64,000 nt of DNA from Halorarum salinum (GCF_013402875.1 NZ_CP058579.1:1736001-1800000); one strand, 5' to 3'. Shown: positions 1 through 9,298, numbered from the stretch's first letter. Notes: generated by a model from the letters alone, not told the origin. Numbers and translations: made by a program.

Positions 1-966
1 AGCATCCTGGCGGACGCGCCGGACAACTGGGGGACGTGGGGCGAGGACGACGAACTGGGTGCGGTCAACTACCTGACCGAGTCGGCGGTGCTCCGCGGCG
101 TCGCGGCCGTCGAGCACGGCACGACGTTCACGCTCGGGCTCCCGGTCGGCGGTGACGGGGGCGACCCCGTCTGGCCGAGCCGGGACGAGACGGGCCACTA
201 CATGCTCCGCGACAAGGGACACGTGGAGTCCGGGAAGGTGTCGCGGGAGGCGTTCGGCAACTGGGAGAACTCCGACGACGTGCTCCACATGTTCAACCAC
301 GGCACGACGCACGTGGACGCCCTCGGGCACGCCTGGTACGACGAGTCGCTCTACAACGGCTTCGACGCCAACTCGACGAAGGGCGGCCTGGACCGCTGTG
401 GCGTCGAGCACATCGCCGACCACGGCGTCGTCGGGCGGGGCGTCCTGCTCGACGTGGCTCGCCACCGGGACGTGTCGCATCTGGCCCACGGCGAGCGGAT
501 CACTCTCGAGGAGCTGCGGGAGTGTGCGGACGCCCAGGGCGTCGACCTCGAGAAGCGGGACGTGCTCATCGTGCGTACGGGCGCGATGGAGCTGTTCTAC
601 CGGGAGGGCCGGGAGGCGTTCTACGGGGAGTACGGCGTCGTCGACGACGGCGACCGGGTGCTCGACGAGCCCGGCATCACGTACACCGAGGCGCTGGCCG
701 AGTGGTTCCACGACATGGAGATCCCGTTCTTCGGCACCGACACGGTGACCGCCGAGCAGACGTTGTCGGAGGAGACGGGCACGCGGAACCCGCTTCACGC
801 GGCGTTCCTGCGCGACCTGGGCGTCGCCATCAGCGAGATGAACAGGCTCGACGAGCTCGCGGACGCCTGCGCGGACGACGGCTCGTACGACTTCCTGTTC
901 GTCGCGGCGCCGCTGCACGTCGTCGGCGGCTCCGGCGCCCCGGCCAACCCCGTCGCGATCAAGTAG
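1..966 (+). CDS. Cyclase-family (kynurenine formamidase-like) metal hydrolase, 5' end outside the window
   Basis: The frame is open from base 1, so the gene begins upstream; 321 codons are visible. Residues just inside the edge read NWGTWGEDDELGAVNYLT, the usual N-terminal signature of the Cyclase family (PF04199), and NHGTTHVDALGHAW carries the metal-binding HxGTHxDxxxH motif of kynurenine formamidases and related amide or lactone hydrolases. A GTG at 88 could be mistaken for a start, but it would remove the conserved N-terminal signature. The family hydrolyses small cyclic or amide substrates in the cytoplasm; the substrate here is unknown. Its neighbours are sugar-acid genes, so lactone or amide opening in that pathway is possible but is inference. 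Confidence 0.85.
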   Translation, partial: SILADAPDNWGTWGEDDELGAVNYLTESAVLRGVAAVEHGTTFTLGLPVGGDGGDPVWPSRDETGHYMLRDKGHVESGKVSREAFGNWENSDDVLHMFNHGTTHVDALGHAWYDESLYNGFDANSTKGGLDRCGVEHIADHGVVGRGVLLDVARHRDVSHLAHGERITLEELRECADAQGVDLEKRDVLIVRTGAMELFYREGREAFYGEYGVVDDGDRVLDEPGITYTEALAEWFHDMEIPFFGTDTVTAEQTLSEETGTRNPLHAAFLRDLGVAISEMNRLDELADACADDGSYDFLFVAAPLHVVGGSGAPANPVAIK

Positions 967-1023
967 CGCGGCCGGTCGCGCCCCGGCTGTCGGCGTCGCC
1001 GGTCGACGGGTCCGGGCTCGACC

Positions 1024-1233
1024 CTACGACTCCCAGCGCTCGGGCGCGACCCCGGCCGCGGCCACGACCCGCGGGTAGCCGAAGCCCACGACGAGTGCGA
1101 CGATGACGCCCATCCACAGCGGCACCGAGGTTCCCGTCCGCTCGATCGTCTCGACGACCAACAGGATCAGCCCGATCAACAGCGTGTAGTGAAGGACGAG
1201 ATACGAGGTGGCGCTCCGATCCATGACTCCCAC
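1024..1233 (-). CDS. Small two-helix membrane protein, unknown function
   Basis: This encodes a 69-residue protein with two hydrophobic stretches, about residues 11-27 (LVLHYTLLIGLILLVVE) and 37-56 (VPLWMGVIVALVVGFGYP), joined by a short polar loop: a hairpin inner-membrane protein. A second ATG three codons in (MDRSATS) is an equally good start. It lies convergent to the preceding hydrolase and upstream of nothing obvious. I do not recognise a family. Support is the hydrophobic pattern and the fit of the frame in an otherwise unassigned 340-base gap, so it is a moderate call. Confidence 0.5.
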   Translation of the reverse strand: MGVMDRSATSYLVLHYTLLIGLILLVVETIERTGTSVPLWMGVIVALVVGFGYPRVVAAAGVAPERWES

Positions 1234-1308
1234 TCCCGAACCGACCGGGAAAACGGTATCGTTCGCCTCGACGGCTGATCCGCGAACCGTGGGCGGTGCC
1301 GGTTCGGA

Positions 1309-2361
1309 TTACGGCGCGCGAATGGCGCTCAACAACCCGCGGAGGTAGCCGGCCGTGAACCCGCGGGCGCGGTGGCCCCAGTCGGTGTCGTCGTGCATCT
1401 CCGGGACGTGATCGGGGATGACGATCCCGTCGAACCCCGCGTCGACGAGCGCCGACATCACCTCGTACTCGTCGTAGTTCCCGCAGTCGACGAACGTCTC
1501 GTTGAACGACTCCGCGGTCCCCTCCACGTCGCGGAAGTGGACGAAGACGACGTCGTCGGTCTCGCCGAACTCGCGGACCACGTCGGCCACGTCGACGCCC
1601 ATCTCCGAGAAGCAGCCGAGACACAGCTTCAGCCCGTGGTTGTCGCTCGGGACCGTCTCCATCGCGCGCCGGAAGCTCTCGACGTTCCGGAACAGCCGCG
1701 GGATGCCGCCGAGCGACTCGATGGTCGGCGGGTCGATGGGGTGCAGGGCGAGCGTCACGCCGGCCCGTTCGGCGACCGGGAGGATCTCCTCGAGGAACGC
1801 CTCGTAGTTGTCCCACAGTTCGGCCTCCGAACACTCCCGGTCGAGGGCGGGGTCCGACGCGCCCTCGACGGCGTCGAGGTCGAAGTCGGTGCCGCGGGCG
1901 TCCCCGCGCAGCCGCGTGGTCCCGGTGCGCATCGGGACGACGCCCCGCGGGTTCCACTGGTAGCCGAGGACGGGGAGGCCGGCCTCGCCCATGTTCTCGA
2001 TCAGCTCCGCGATCGCCGCCACCTGGTCGTCGCGTCCCTCCCGCCCGAACTTGACGTCGCCGTAGCTGTTGTACCCCAGCGTGTGGATCCCGGCGAGGCG
2101 GACGTCGTGGGCCTCACACGCCTCCCTGAGCGAGCGGAGGTACGCGACCGAGGGAACCTCGTCGGGGCCGAGCGGGAGGCGGCGGTCGGTGTCGGTCCGG
2201 TCGCTCTCGTCGTCGAACACGTCCCCGCCGGTGCCGCCGCCCGGCTCGACCGGGTTGACGAAGACGTCGCTGACGCCGAGCTGGCGGACGTAGCGGAGCC
2301 GTTCGTCGGAGAGCGTGTTCGTCCGGAAGCCTACGCGCGGCGGGAGCGACTCTCGGTCCAT
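1309..2361 (-). CDS. Mannonate dehydratase (UxuA)-like TIM-barrel enzyme
   Basis: The 350-residue protein has the ordered motifs of the UxuA family (PF03786): HPIDPP, then GLKLCLGCFSEMG with the conserved cysteine, VHFRDVEG, and a C-terminal PDHVPEM followed by GFTAGYLRGLL. In known enzymes these supply the metal-binding His, Cys, His and Asp/His residues, and the reaction is D-mannonate to 2-keto-3-deoxygluconate. The start at 2361 gives MDRESLPPRVGF, and a TATA-like ctatat about 25 nt upstream indicates a leaderless transcript. The frame remains open upstream, but the extra residues are low-complexity. It is divergent from the enolase-family gene at 2572, with the promoters in the 210-base gap. 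The exact hexonate used is not certain. Confidence 0.8.
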   Translation of the reverse strand: MDRESLPPRVGFRTNTLSDERLRYVRQLGVSDVFVNPVEPGGGTGGDVFDDESDRTDTDRRLPLGPDEVPSVAYLRSLREACEAHDVRLAGIHTLGYNSYGDVKFGREGRDDQVAAIAELIENMGEAGLPVLGYQWNPRGVVPMRTGTTRLRGDARGTDFDLDAVEGASDPALDRECSEAELWDNYEAFLEEILPVAERAGVTLALHPIDPPTIESLGGIPRLFRNVESFRRAMETVPSDNHGLKLCLGCFSEMGVDVADVVREFGETDDVVFVHFRDVEGTAESFNETFVDCGNYDEYEVMSALVDAGFDGIVIPDHVPEMHDDTDWGHRARGFTAGYLRGLLSAIRAP

Positions 2362-2571
2362 ACCCCACGAGGGTCGAAAACACATATAGGCCTGGTGGTG
2401 CCTGCAGTTACCGGTCGAGGTCGCCGTAGACGAGCGGTCGTCGCCGGGTGGTCGTTGCCGCGGAGGAGCCGCCACTGGGTGGCCGTCGTCGCCGGGCGGG
2501 CGGAGGTCGGGACCCGCCGGGGCGATGGTTTTATGCGACCGGTTGACGGCGGTGTTCCTGTACCCGACATC

Positions 2572-3804
2572 ATGTACGAGGACTTCGCGACCAAGCTGGC
2601 CACGACCATGTGGGGCGATTACGACCGGACGCCCGGGCGCGAGACCGACGCGCCCGAGATCACCGACCTCTCGACGGTCGTCGTCGACGGCAACTTCCCG
2701 TGGACGATCGTGACGATCGAGACCGACGCGGGCGTCACCGGCATCGGCGAGTCGTACCCCTCACCCGGCGTCCACGAGGTCATCACGGACTACCTCCGCC
2801 CCGTGCTGGTGGGCGAGAACCCGCTCGACGTCGAGCGGCTCTACCACCTCATGCGGGAGAGCCTCTCCGGCCGGGGCTCCCAGCAGGGCATCGGGACGAT
2901 CGCCATCAGCGGCGTCGAACTCGCGCTGTGGGACGCCGCGGGCAAGTACCTCGACCAGCCGGTGTACCAACTGCTGGGCGGCAAGATGCGCGAGGAGGTC
3001 CGGATCTACGCCGACTGCCACGCGGGCGAGTCGATGGTGGATGCGGCCCTGGAGGGCCAGTCGGCCGAGACGTACCGCCCCGAAGCGTACGCCGAGGAGG
3101 CCCGTGACGCGGTCGACGAGGGGTTCGACCTCATCAAGTTCGACCTCGACGTGCCGTCGGGCGCGGAGATCCAGACCAAGTCGCGCCACCTCACCGAAGC
3201 CGAGGTCGAACACAAGCGGCGGCTCGTCGAGGCGGTCGCCGACGAGGTCGGCGACGAGGCCGAGTACGCGTTCGACCTCCACTGGAACTTCACGGTCGAG
3301 TCCGCAAAGCGGGTGTGTGACGCGATCCAGCGGTACGACCCGGCGTGGGTGGAGGATCCGCTGCCGCCGGAGAACACCGAGGCGATGGCGAACCTCGCCT
3401 CGAAGGTCGACGTGCCGCTGTTGACCGGCGAGAACCGGTACGGGCGACACGGCTTCCGGGACCTGCTCGAGCAGGGGGCGGTGGACTTCGTCGCGCCGGA
3501 CGTGCCGAAGACGGGCGGGATCGCCGAGTCGAAGAAGATCGGCGATCTGGCGGACGCGTACTACTGCCCGCTGACGCCACACAACATCGGGAGCCCGGTG
3601 GCGACGATGGCGGGCGTCCACGTGGGCGCGTCGGTGCCGAACTTCCTCGCGTTGGAGTTCCACGCGCGCGACGTGCCGTGGTGGGAGGACCTGGTCCGGC
3701 GGTCCGAGCCGCTGATCCAGAACGGTCGCATCACCGTCCCCGACGCGCCGGGGCTGGGCATCGAACTCGACTGGGACGTCGTCGAGGAACACCGCAAGGA
3801 GTGA
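2572..3804 (+). CDS. Enolase-superfamily acid-sugar dehydratase, KFD type
   Basis: The 410-residue protein has an N-terminal capping domain and a C-terminal barrel. Visible active-site residues are K189 and D191 in LIKFDLDVP, metal ligands D235 (FDLHWN), E261 (VEDP) and E287 (TGEN), and H337 in TPHNIGSPV. The second position of the usual KxK pair is Asp, a feature shared with the genes at 17144, 46649 and 55062. The family abstracts the proton alpha to a carboxylate and loses water to form a 2-keto-3-deoxy acid. Archaeal gluconate, xylonate and arabinonate dehydratases look similar; which acid is used cannot be told. A TTTTATG box lies at 2529-2535, so the 5' leader is short. It is divergent from the UxuA-like gene. 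Confidence 0.85.
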   Translation: MYEDFATKLATTMWGDYDRTPGRETDAPEITDLSTVVVDGNFPWTIVTIETDAGVTGIGESYPSPGVHEVITDYLRPVLVGENPLDVERLYHLMRESLSGRGSQQGIGTIAISGVELALWDAAGKYLDQPVYQLLGGKMREEVRIYADCHAGESMVDAALEGQSAETYRPEAYAEEARDAVDEGFDLIKFDLDVPSGAEIQTKSRHLTEAEVEHKRRLVEAVADEVGDEAEYAFDLHWNFTVESAKRVCDAIQRYDPAWVEDPLPPENTEAMANLASKVDVPLLTGENRYGRHGFRDLLEQGAVDFVAPDVPKTGGIAESKKIGDLADAYYCPLTPHNIGSPVATMAGVHVGASVPNFLALEFHARDVPWWEDLVRRSEPLIQNGRITVPDAPGLGIELDWDVVEEHRKE

Positions 3805-3931
3805 TTCGACCCGGGGGCGCCGCGTTCCGACGCCTCCGCCGTCGCGGCGTCGTCCCGTTCTCTCGGCGCCGCCACACTGCGTAGCCGAGTTCGACACGCC
3901 CGAGCCGAGCCGATCCCGGCCGCTCGGCCCG

Positions 3932-5572
3932 TCAGCGCGTCATGAACTCGCCCGCCTGCGGCTCGTACGGGTCCGTCGGGATCTCGACGAGCGTGGGTCC
4001 GGCGTCGAGCGCCTCGCGGGCGGCCGCGACGATCTCGTCGGGCGTCTCCGCCCGGGCCGTGCGCATCCCCATCCCCTCGGCGATGGTCGTGCAGTCGAGC
4101 GGCGCCCGCGTCCAGCCGTACTCGCCCCTGTCGAGCGCGTACGAGCGCTCGGCCTCCTCGCTGATGATGGCGTAGTCGTCGTTGTTGAACACGAACACCG
4201 CGACGTCGAGGTCCTCCGAGACGATCGTGTGGAGCTCCTCGACGCACATCATGAGCCCGCCCTCCCCGGTGAACGCGACGACCGGCTGATCCGGGTTCGC
4301 CGCCTTCGCCCCGACGGCCGCGGGCACGCCGAGCCCCATCGACGCCCAGGAGCCGGGGTTGACGTAGTCCCGGGGCTCGTAGGCGGGGAACGCCATCAAC
4401 GTCCAGATGCGCGACCCGCCCGCGTCCGCCGCGACGATCGTCTCCCGCGGCAGCGCGTCACGGAGCGCGGTCAGCGCGCTCACCGAGGTGAGCGGCGCCT
4501 CGGAGACGGCTCGGAGCTCGGCCATCCGCTCGGCCTCCGCGTCCCTGACGGCGCCCGCGCGCGCCGCCCCGTCGCCGCCGGCGAGCGAACGATCGCGCAG
4601 TTCCTCGTCGAGCGCGGCGAGCACCGGGCCCGCGTCGGCGACGATGGCGACACGCGGGTCGTAGCCCCGCCCGACGTCCGAGGGGGTCATCGTCACGTGC
4701 ACGAGGTCCTCGGGGAGGTCGTAGGACCACTGCTTCGTCCAGACCGCGTCGAAGTCCGTCCCCACGCCGAGGACCGCGTCGGCGCTCTCGAGGCAGTCGA
4801 CGAGTTCGGCGCTCGTCCCGCCACAGAGCACGCCCGCCGAGAGCGGGTGGTCCTCGGGGAACGTCGCCTTCCCCTTGTACGTCGTCGCGACCGGGGCCTC
4901 CAGCGTCTCGGCGAGCGTCAGGAGTTCCCCGCTCGCGTTCCCGGCGCGGACCCCGCCGCCGGCGACGATCACCGGGTCGCTCGCGGCGGCGAGCACGTCG
5001 CTCGCGTCCGCGATCTCGTCGCGCGGGAGCTCGGGGGCGGCGCCCGGTTCAGCCCGCTCTGCCGCCGCGAGGTCGACGTCCGTCGGGATGAAGTTCTTCG
5101 GGATGCCGACGCGCACCGGCCCCTTGGGCGCCTCCCGCGCGATGGCGATCGCCCGCTCCAGTTCGGCGATCGTGCTCTCGGGCGTCTCGACGGTGACGTT
5201 CTCCTTGACGACGTTGTCGTAGGTGTCCGGGGGCGTCTCGTGGATGCCGTCGCCGCCCCGCACCTCGGGTTCGGTCTCCACGGCGACGTGGAGTAGCGGC
5301 GTGCAGTCGTTGAGCGCGTTCTTCAGCCCGTTCATCGCGTTCATGTCGCCGGGGCCGGGGATCACCACCGTCGCGGCCATCTCCCCGCTCGTCTCGGCGT
5401 ACCCCCACGCCTGATGTGACACGTTCGTCTCGTGTCTCACCATCACGAACCGGATGTCATCCCGTTCGCTGATGCTCTTGTTCAGCGGCAGCGTCTGCTT
5501 GCCCGGGATGCCGAAGATCGTCCCGATTCCGTTGGAAGTGAGACAGTCGATGATCGCATCACTCGTTCTCAT
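3932..5572 (-). CDS. Thiamine pyrophosphate-dependent enzyme, acetolactate synthase/benzoylformate decarboxylase type
   Basis: The protein has 546 residues and three domains. The N-terminal PYR domain contains the catalytic glutamate in MVRHETN, a middle domain includes PVIVAGGGVRAG, and the C-terminal PP domain carries GSWASMGLGVPAAVGAK and AFTGEGGLMMC followed about 25 residues on by FNND. The cofactor motif normally reads GDG...NN; here the metal-binding Asp is Glu. Family members condense or decarboxylate 2-keto acids. The surrounding genes make 2-keto-3-deoxy acids and derived aldehydes, so a 2-keto-acid substrate from that route is likely but unproven. The start at 5572 (MRTSDAI) fits the family N-terminus. 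It is divergent from the dehydrogenase at 5865. A decayed relative lies at 29130. Confidence 0.82.
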   Translation of the reverse strand: MRTSDAIIDCLTSNGIGTIFGIPGKQTLPLNKSISERDDIRFVMVRHETNVSHQAWGYAETSGEMAATVVIPGPGDMNAMNGLKNALNDCTPLLHVAVETEPEVRGGDGIHETPPDTYDNVVKENVTVETPESTIAELERAIAIAREAPKGPVRVGIPKNFIPTDVDLAAAERAEPGAAPELPRDEIADASDVLAAASDPVIVAGGGVRAGNASGELLTLAETLEAPVATTYKGKATFPEDHPLSAGVLCGGTSAELVDCLESADAVLGVGTDFDAVWTKQWSYDLPEDLVHVTMTPSDVGRGYDPRVAIVADAGPVLAALDEELRDRSLAGGDGAARAGAVRDAEAERMAELRAVSEAPLTSVSALTALRDALPRETIVAADAGGSRIWTLMAFPAYEPRDYVNPGSWASMGLGVPAAVGAKAANPDQPVVAFTGEGGLMMCVEELHTIVSEDLDVAVFVFNNDDYAIISEEAERSYALDRGEYGWTRAPLDCTTIAEGMGMRTARAETPDEIVAAAREALDAGPTLVEIPTDPYEPQAGEFMTR

Positions 5573-5864
5573 AATCCTACCTCTGTCACCGTCGTTTGTC
5601 GTAATAATTGTTCGGTTGTTCACCCCCGCGTTCGGGGGATCCGCCGTCGTCTCGCGCCGCGGTCCGCCGTCGGTCGCCGTGGTCGACCGTCCCTCGTCGG
5701 TCCCGCGCCGCCGTGCTGCACCTGCTCGCCAAACTCGGTCGCCGCTCCGTCGCGTCGCCGTTCTCGACCGCCCTCCGCGCTTTGCCGGTCCTCGGCGTGG
5801 TGCCGCCGCTCCCTCCGTCGCACGGAAGATTATTGGTGGTACACGGGCTCGACCCAGCCACACC

Positions 5865-6806
5865 ATGAGACGACGGGTATCGGTCATCGGCGCGGGCAAC
5901 ATGGGCCAGGGGTTCGCGGTCCACTTCGGACTCCACGACCAGGACGTGACGCTCGTCGACCACCGCGAATCGAACCTCGAACGGGCGACAGCGCGCATCC
6001 GCGACGCCGCCTCGGGACTCGCCGCGGAGGGGCTCACGGAACGATCGCCCGGCGACGTCCTCGAGGGGATCACGTTCACGACCGACCGGGACGCCGGCGT
6101 CTCCGGGGCGGACGTCGTCCTCGAGACGGTCCCCGAGGACCTGGAGCTGAAACGGGAGGTGTTCGCCGCGGTCGCGGCGGCCGCGCCCGACGACGCGATC
6201 CTCGCGTCCAACACGTCCGGCATCCCGATCACCGATCTCGCGAAGGCCGTCCCCTCGGCCGCGGGTCGGGTCGTCGGCTGCCACTGGTGGTTCCCGCCGT
6301 ACCTGCTCGAGCCGGTCGAGGTCGTCCGCGGGGCCGGGACGACCGACCGGACGATGGAGCGGATCCGCGCGTTCGTCGAGGACGTCGACCGGCGGCCGAT
6401 CGTCGTCGAGCGCGACGTCCCCGGGTTCGTCTGGAACCGGGTCCAGAACGCCGTCATCAGGGAGTGTCTCCACCTCGTCGAGGCGGGCGTCGCGTCGATC
6501 GAGGACGTCAACGCCGCGGTCCGGGACGGCTACGCCCGGCGGACGTCCGTCATCGGCCCGTTCGAGACGATGGACATCGCCGGCGTCGACCAGTTCGAGA
6601 CCGTCGCGGCCCACCTCTACCCGCACCTGTGTGACGACGACGAGCCGAACGACGCGTTCGCCGAGCACCTGGAGGCGGGCCACCTCGGCGTCGAGACCGG
6701 CCGGGGGTTCTTCGAGTACGACGAGCCGGCCGAGGCGGTGATGCGGCGACGCGACGAGCGGCTGGCCGCGCTGGATCGCCGTTTCGACGCGATGCAGTCG
6801 GAGTGA
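5865..6806 (+). CDS. 3-hydroxyacyl-CoA dehydrogenase-family NAD-dependent dehydrogenase
   Basis: The 313-residue protein opens with the Rossmann signature VIGAGNMGQGFAVHF and the acidic end of strand 2 (TLVDHRES), as in 3-hydroxyacyl-CoA dehydrogenases. ASNTSGIPITDL and the segment CHWWFPPYLLEPVEVV correspond to the catalytic His region, and DVPGFVWNRVQNAV begins the C-terminal helical domain. The HWWFPPY segment departs from the usual HFFNP and resembles the L-gulonate 3-dehydrogenase (lambda-crystallin) branch, which would suit a sugar-acid substrate. The start is ATG 5865, with a weak TATA-like gattattgg about 30 nt upstream. It is divergent from the TPP enzyme. Family is sure; substrate is not. 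Confidence 0.82.
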   Translation: MRRRVSVIGAGNMGQGFAVHFGLHDQDVTLVDHRESNLERATARIRDAASGLAAEGLTERSPGDVLEGITFTTDRDAGVSGADVVLETVPEDLELKREVFAAVAAAAPDDAILASNTSGIPITDLAKAVPSAAGRVVGCHWWFPPYLLEPVEVVRGAGTTDRTMERIRAFVEDVDRRPIVVERDVPGFVWNRVQNAVIRECLHLVEAGVASIEDVNAAVRDGYARRTSVIGPFETMDIAGVDQFETVAAHLYPHLCDDDEPNDAFAEHLEAGHLGVETGRGFFEYDEPAEAVMRRRDERLAALDRRFDAMQSE

Positions 6807-6974
6807 CCGGCGAGCGCCGGCCGGCGGGGAACCCGGTCCGACGGCGGGCGGAACCGAGCCCGAACGGGGACCGACCCGAACCCGCGTCCCGTCCGGCCGA
6901 GGCGGGCCCCGCCCGCGACGGTCGGGTTCGCCGTAATCAGTATCTTTTTTCGCGACGTTCGTGAGTGTACCCCC

Positions 6975-8144
6975 GTGTCACCAGAGATCACACGGATCGA
7001 GTCGACGGAGTTCTCCTACGACATCGAGGACGTCGGCTACAGCCCGAACGGCTTCAGCGTCGTGTACGAGCCGGGCGCGACCAACGAGCGGAAGCTGTTC
7101 GGGATCAAGGTCCACACGGACACCGGCATCACGGGCGAGTACGTCGGCGGCAACTCCCCCGCGGCCGCACAGATCAACATGTTCGCGGACTACCTGATCG
7201 GGAAGAACCCGCTGGCCCGCGAGAAACACTGGAGCAACATCAACCGGGCGCTGCGCAAGTACGACCTGATGGGCATCGGCCCGGTCGACATCGCGCTGTG
7301 GGACTTCGCGGGCAAGTACTACGACGCGCCCATCCACGAGCTGCTCGGGACGTACCGCGAGCGGTTCCCGGCGTACGCGTCGACCTACCAGGGCGACGAG
7401 AACGGCGGGCTCGACTCGCCGGAGGCGTTCGCCGACTTCGCCGAGGAGTGCCTCGAGATGGGGTACGGGGCGTACAAGATCCACGACTGGGGCGGCGACT
7501 GGACGGACGCGGACAGGACCGTCGACACCGTCCTCGAGGTGGGCGGGCGGGTCGGCGACGAGATGGACCTCATGCTCGACCCGGCCTGCGAGCCGCCGAC
7601 GTTCGCCGACGCGGTGAAGATGGGCAAGGCGTGCGACGAGGCCGGGTTCCTCTGGTACGAGGACCCCTACCGCGACGGCGGCGTGTCCCAGCACGGCCAC
7701 CGGAAGCTCCGACAGCTCATCGACACGCCGCTGCTCCAGACCGAGCACGTGCGCGGGCTCGAGGCCCACACCGACTTCATCGCGACCGAGTCGACCGACT
7801 TCGTCCGCGCGGACCCGGAGTACGACGCCGGCATCACGGGCGCGATGAAGATCGCCCGCGTCGCGGAGGGGTTCGGGCTCGACGTGGAGTTCCACGCGCC
7901 CGGGCCCGCCCAGCGGCAGTGTCTCGCGGCGATCCGGAACACGAACTACTACGAGATCGCGCTCGTCCACCCGGACTGCCGGAACAACCAGCCGCCGGTG
8001 TACGCCGACGGCTACTCGGACTTCCTGGACACGGTCGACGACGACGGCACGGTCGGGGTCCCCGAGGGGCCAGGGCTCGGCGTCGAGTACGACTGGGAGT
8101 TCGTCGAGGCGAACAAGACGGGCAGCGTCCACGTGTACGAATAG
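6975..8144 (+). CDS. Enolase-superfamily acid-sugar dehydratase, KIH type
   Basis: The 389-residue protein starts at GTG 6975 (MSPEITRIESTEF). It shares its whole architecture with the genes at 27100, 33573 and 56403: GEYVGGNSP, GIGPVDIALWDFAGKYYDAP, YKIHDWGGDW with Lys in place but His as the second residue of the KxK site, metal ligands in LMLDPAC, WYEDPYRD and QTEHVRG, and EFHAPGPAQRQC near the C-terminus as the probable acid/base histidine. These are features of the mandelate racemase group; the substrate is unknown. It is co-oriented with the DapA-family gene at 8207 (62-base gap), suggesting that dehydration and the next step are encoded together. Confidence 0.85.
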   Translation: MSPEITRIESTEFSYDIEDVGYSPNGFSVVYEPGATNERKLFGIKVHTDTGITGEYVGGNSPAAAQINMFADYLIGKNPLAREKHWSNINRALRKYDLMGIGPVDIALWDFAGKYYDAPIHELLGTYRERFPAYASTYQGDENGGLDSPEAFADFAEECLEMGYGAYKIHDWGGDWTDADRTVDTVLEVGGRVGDEMDLMLDPACEPPTFADAVKMGKACDEAGFLWYEDPYRDGGVSQHGHRKLRQLIDTPLLQTEHVRGLEAHTDFIATESTDFVRADPEYDAGITGAMKIARVAEGFGLDVEFHAPGPAQRQCLAAIRNTNYYEIALVHPDCRNNQPPVYADGYSDFLDTVDDDGTVGVPEGPGLGVEYDWEFVEANKTGSVHVYE

Positions 8145-8206
8145 GCGCTCCCCTCCCCTCGCCGGCCCGCGAAGCTTTATCACGGGGTTGACCGATGCTA
8201 CGGCCC

Positions 8207-9148
8207 ATGGGCTTCGATCAGCTGAAGGCGAACCTCCGCGGCGTGGCGTTCACCAACCCGACCCCGTTCTCGGCGGACGGAGCGGACGTCCGACACGACG
8301 CGCTGGCGGAGAACACGCGCCACGTGGTCGACGCGGGCGGGCGGGTGCTCATCCCGTGCGGGAACACCGGCGAGTACTACTCGCTGACGGACGACGAGCG
8401 CGTCGCGGTCGTCTCGACGACCGCGACGGCGGCGGGCGAGGACGCGTCGATCGTCGCCGGCGCGGGCGGCAGCACGAAGGAGGCGATCGCGCTCGCCGAC
8501 GCCTACGAGGACGCAGGGGCGGACGCGATCATGGTGATGCACCCGGTGCACACCTACCAGCACGAGGCCGGGCTCCGCGAGTACTATCGGGCGATCGTCG
8601 ACGCGACTGACCTGCCGGTCGTCGTCTACAAGCGCGGGCCGGAGGTAACGGCGGACCTGATCCGCGAACTCGCCGCCCACGAACGGGTCGTGGGCGTCAA
8701 ATACGCCGAAGACGACGTCGCGGCGTTCGCGAACCTCGTCGCCTCGGTCGACGCGGACGTGGTCTGGTCGAACGGCATCGCCGAGCGGTACGCGCCGTCG
8801 TTCGCGATCGAAGGCGCCGAGGGGTTCACCACCGGCATCGGGAACTTCCTGCCCGGGGAGGTGCTCGCGCTCATGGACGCCATCAGGCGCGAGGACTGGG
8901 CGCGCGCTCGCGAGTTGCGCGACCTGCTGGCGCCCTACGAGCGGCTCCGCCAGGGGACCGGGCCGGACAACGAAATCCGCGCCGCCAACAACGTCCCCGG
9001 CGTGAAACGCGGCATGGAGCTGGCCGGGCTGTACGGCGGGCCCGTCCGGGAGCCGCTGGCGTCCCTGTCGGCGGCCGACGCCGAGCGGGCCGAGCAGTAT
9101 TACGAGGCGGCGAAGGCGGAGGCCGGAATCGACCGGTCGGTCGTCTGA
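8207..9148 (+). CDS. DapA-family lyase/dehydratase of 2-keto-3-deoxy sugar acids
   Basis: The 313-residue protein has the dihydrodipicolinate synthase/N-acetylneuraminate lyase fold signatures: CGNTGEYYSLTDDER near residue 49, Y141 in VVVYKRGP and the Schiff-base K165 in GVKYAEDD. In haloarchaea, relatives act as 2-keto-3-deoxyxylonate or -arabinonate dehydratases or as aldolases. The start is ATG 8207, because CTTTAT at 8174-8179 is placed for a transcript beginning near 8204; an ATG at 8195 in the same frame is less likely. It follows the KIH dehydratase and precedes the IclR regulator. Its closest relative in the window by eye is the gene at 10484-11422. Family certain, reaction inferred. 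Confidence 0.83.
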   Translation: MGFDQLKANLRGVAFTNPTPFSADGADVRHDALAENTRHVVDAGGRVLIPCGNTGEYYSLTDDERVAVVSTTATAAGEDASIVAGAGGSTKEAIALADAYEDAGADAIMVMHPVHTYQHEAGLREYYRAIVDATDLPVVVYKRGPEVTADLIRELAAHERVVGVKYAEDDVAAFANLVASVDADVVWSNGIAERYAPSFAIEGAEGFTTGIGNFLPGEVLALMDAIRREDWARARELRDLLAPYERLRQGTGPDNEIRAANNVPGVKRGMELAGLYGGPVREPLASLSAADAERAEQYYEAAKAEAGIDRSVV

Positions 9149-9186
9149 GCGGCCCTCCACGCGGCGACGTCCGGCCCGTCCGATGG

Positions 9187-9203
9187 GTTCGGGTCTGGAG
9201 AAC
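9187..9203. promoter_or_regulatory. Candidate IclR operator, copy 1
   Basis: GTTCGGGTCTGGAGAAC matches 14 of 17 positions of the copy at 10076. It lies between the DapA gene and the regulator, 96-112 nt before the regulator start. See the three companion sites; role inferred from repetition around the regulator gene. Confidence 0.4.
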
Positions 9204-9250
9204 GGCCGATACCGAAAACCGCTCGCCGCCGGCTGACCGCCGACCGGTCC

Positions 9251-9267
9251 GTTTGGCTATGGGGAAC
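9251..9267. promoter_or_regulatory. Candidate IclR operator, copy 2 (upstream edge of the regulator promoter)
   Basis: GTTTGGCTATGGGGAAC ends one base before the presumed TATA region (ctttgtatc) of the regulator gene that starts at 9299, a position suited to autoregulation. It matches the reverse complement of the site at 10371 at 14 of 17 positions. Confidence 0.5.
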
Positions 9268-9298
9268 ACCTTTGTATCTCCGGATGTGAGGCTCTCGC

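Noticed and set aside
1372-2571. Long N-terminal extension of the enolase-family frame at 2572 reaching back to 1372
   Set aside because: It is antisense to the UxuA-like gene, is composed of Arg/Val/Asp shadow sequence, and the TATA box and capping-domain start support ATG 2572.
5573-6511. Upstream extension of the TPP-enzyme frame
   Set aside because: It would overlap the dehydrogenase gene on the other strand and shows only Arg/Ser-rich shadow composition; MRTSDAI at 5572 is the family start.
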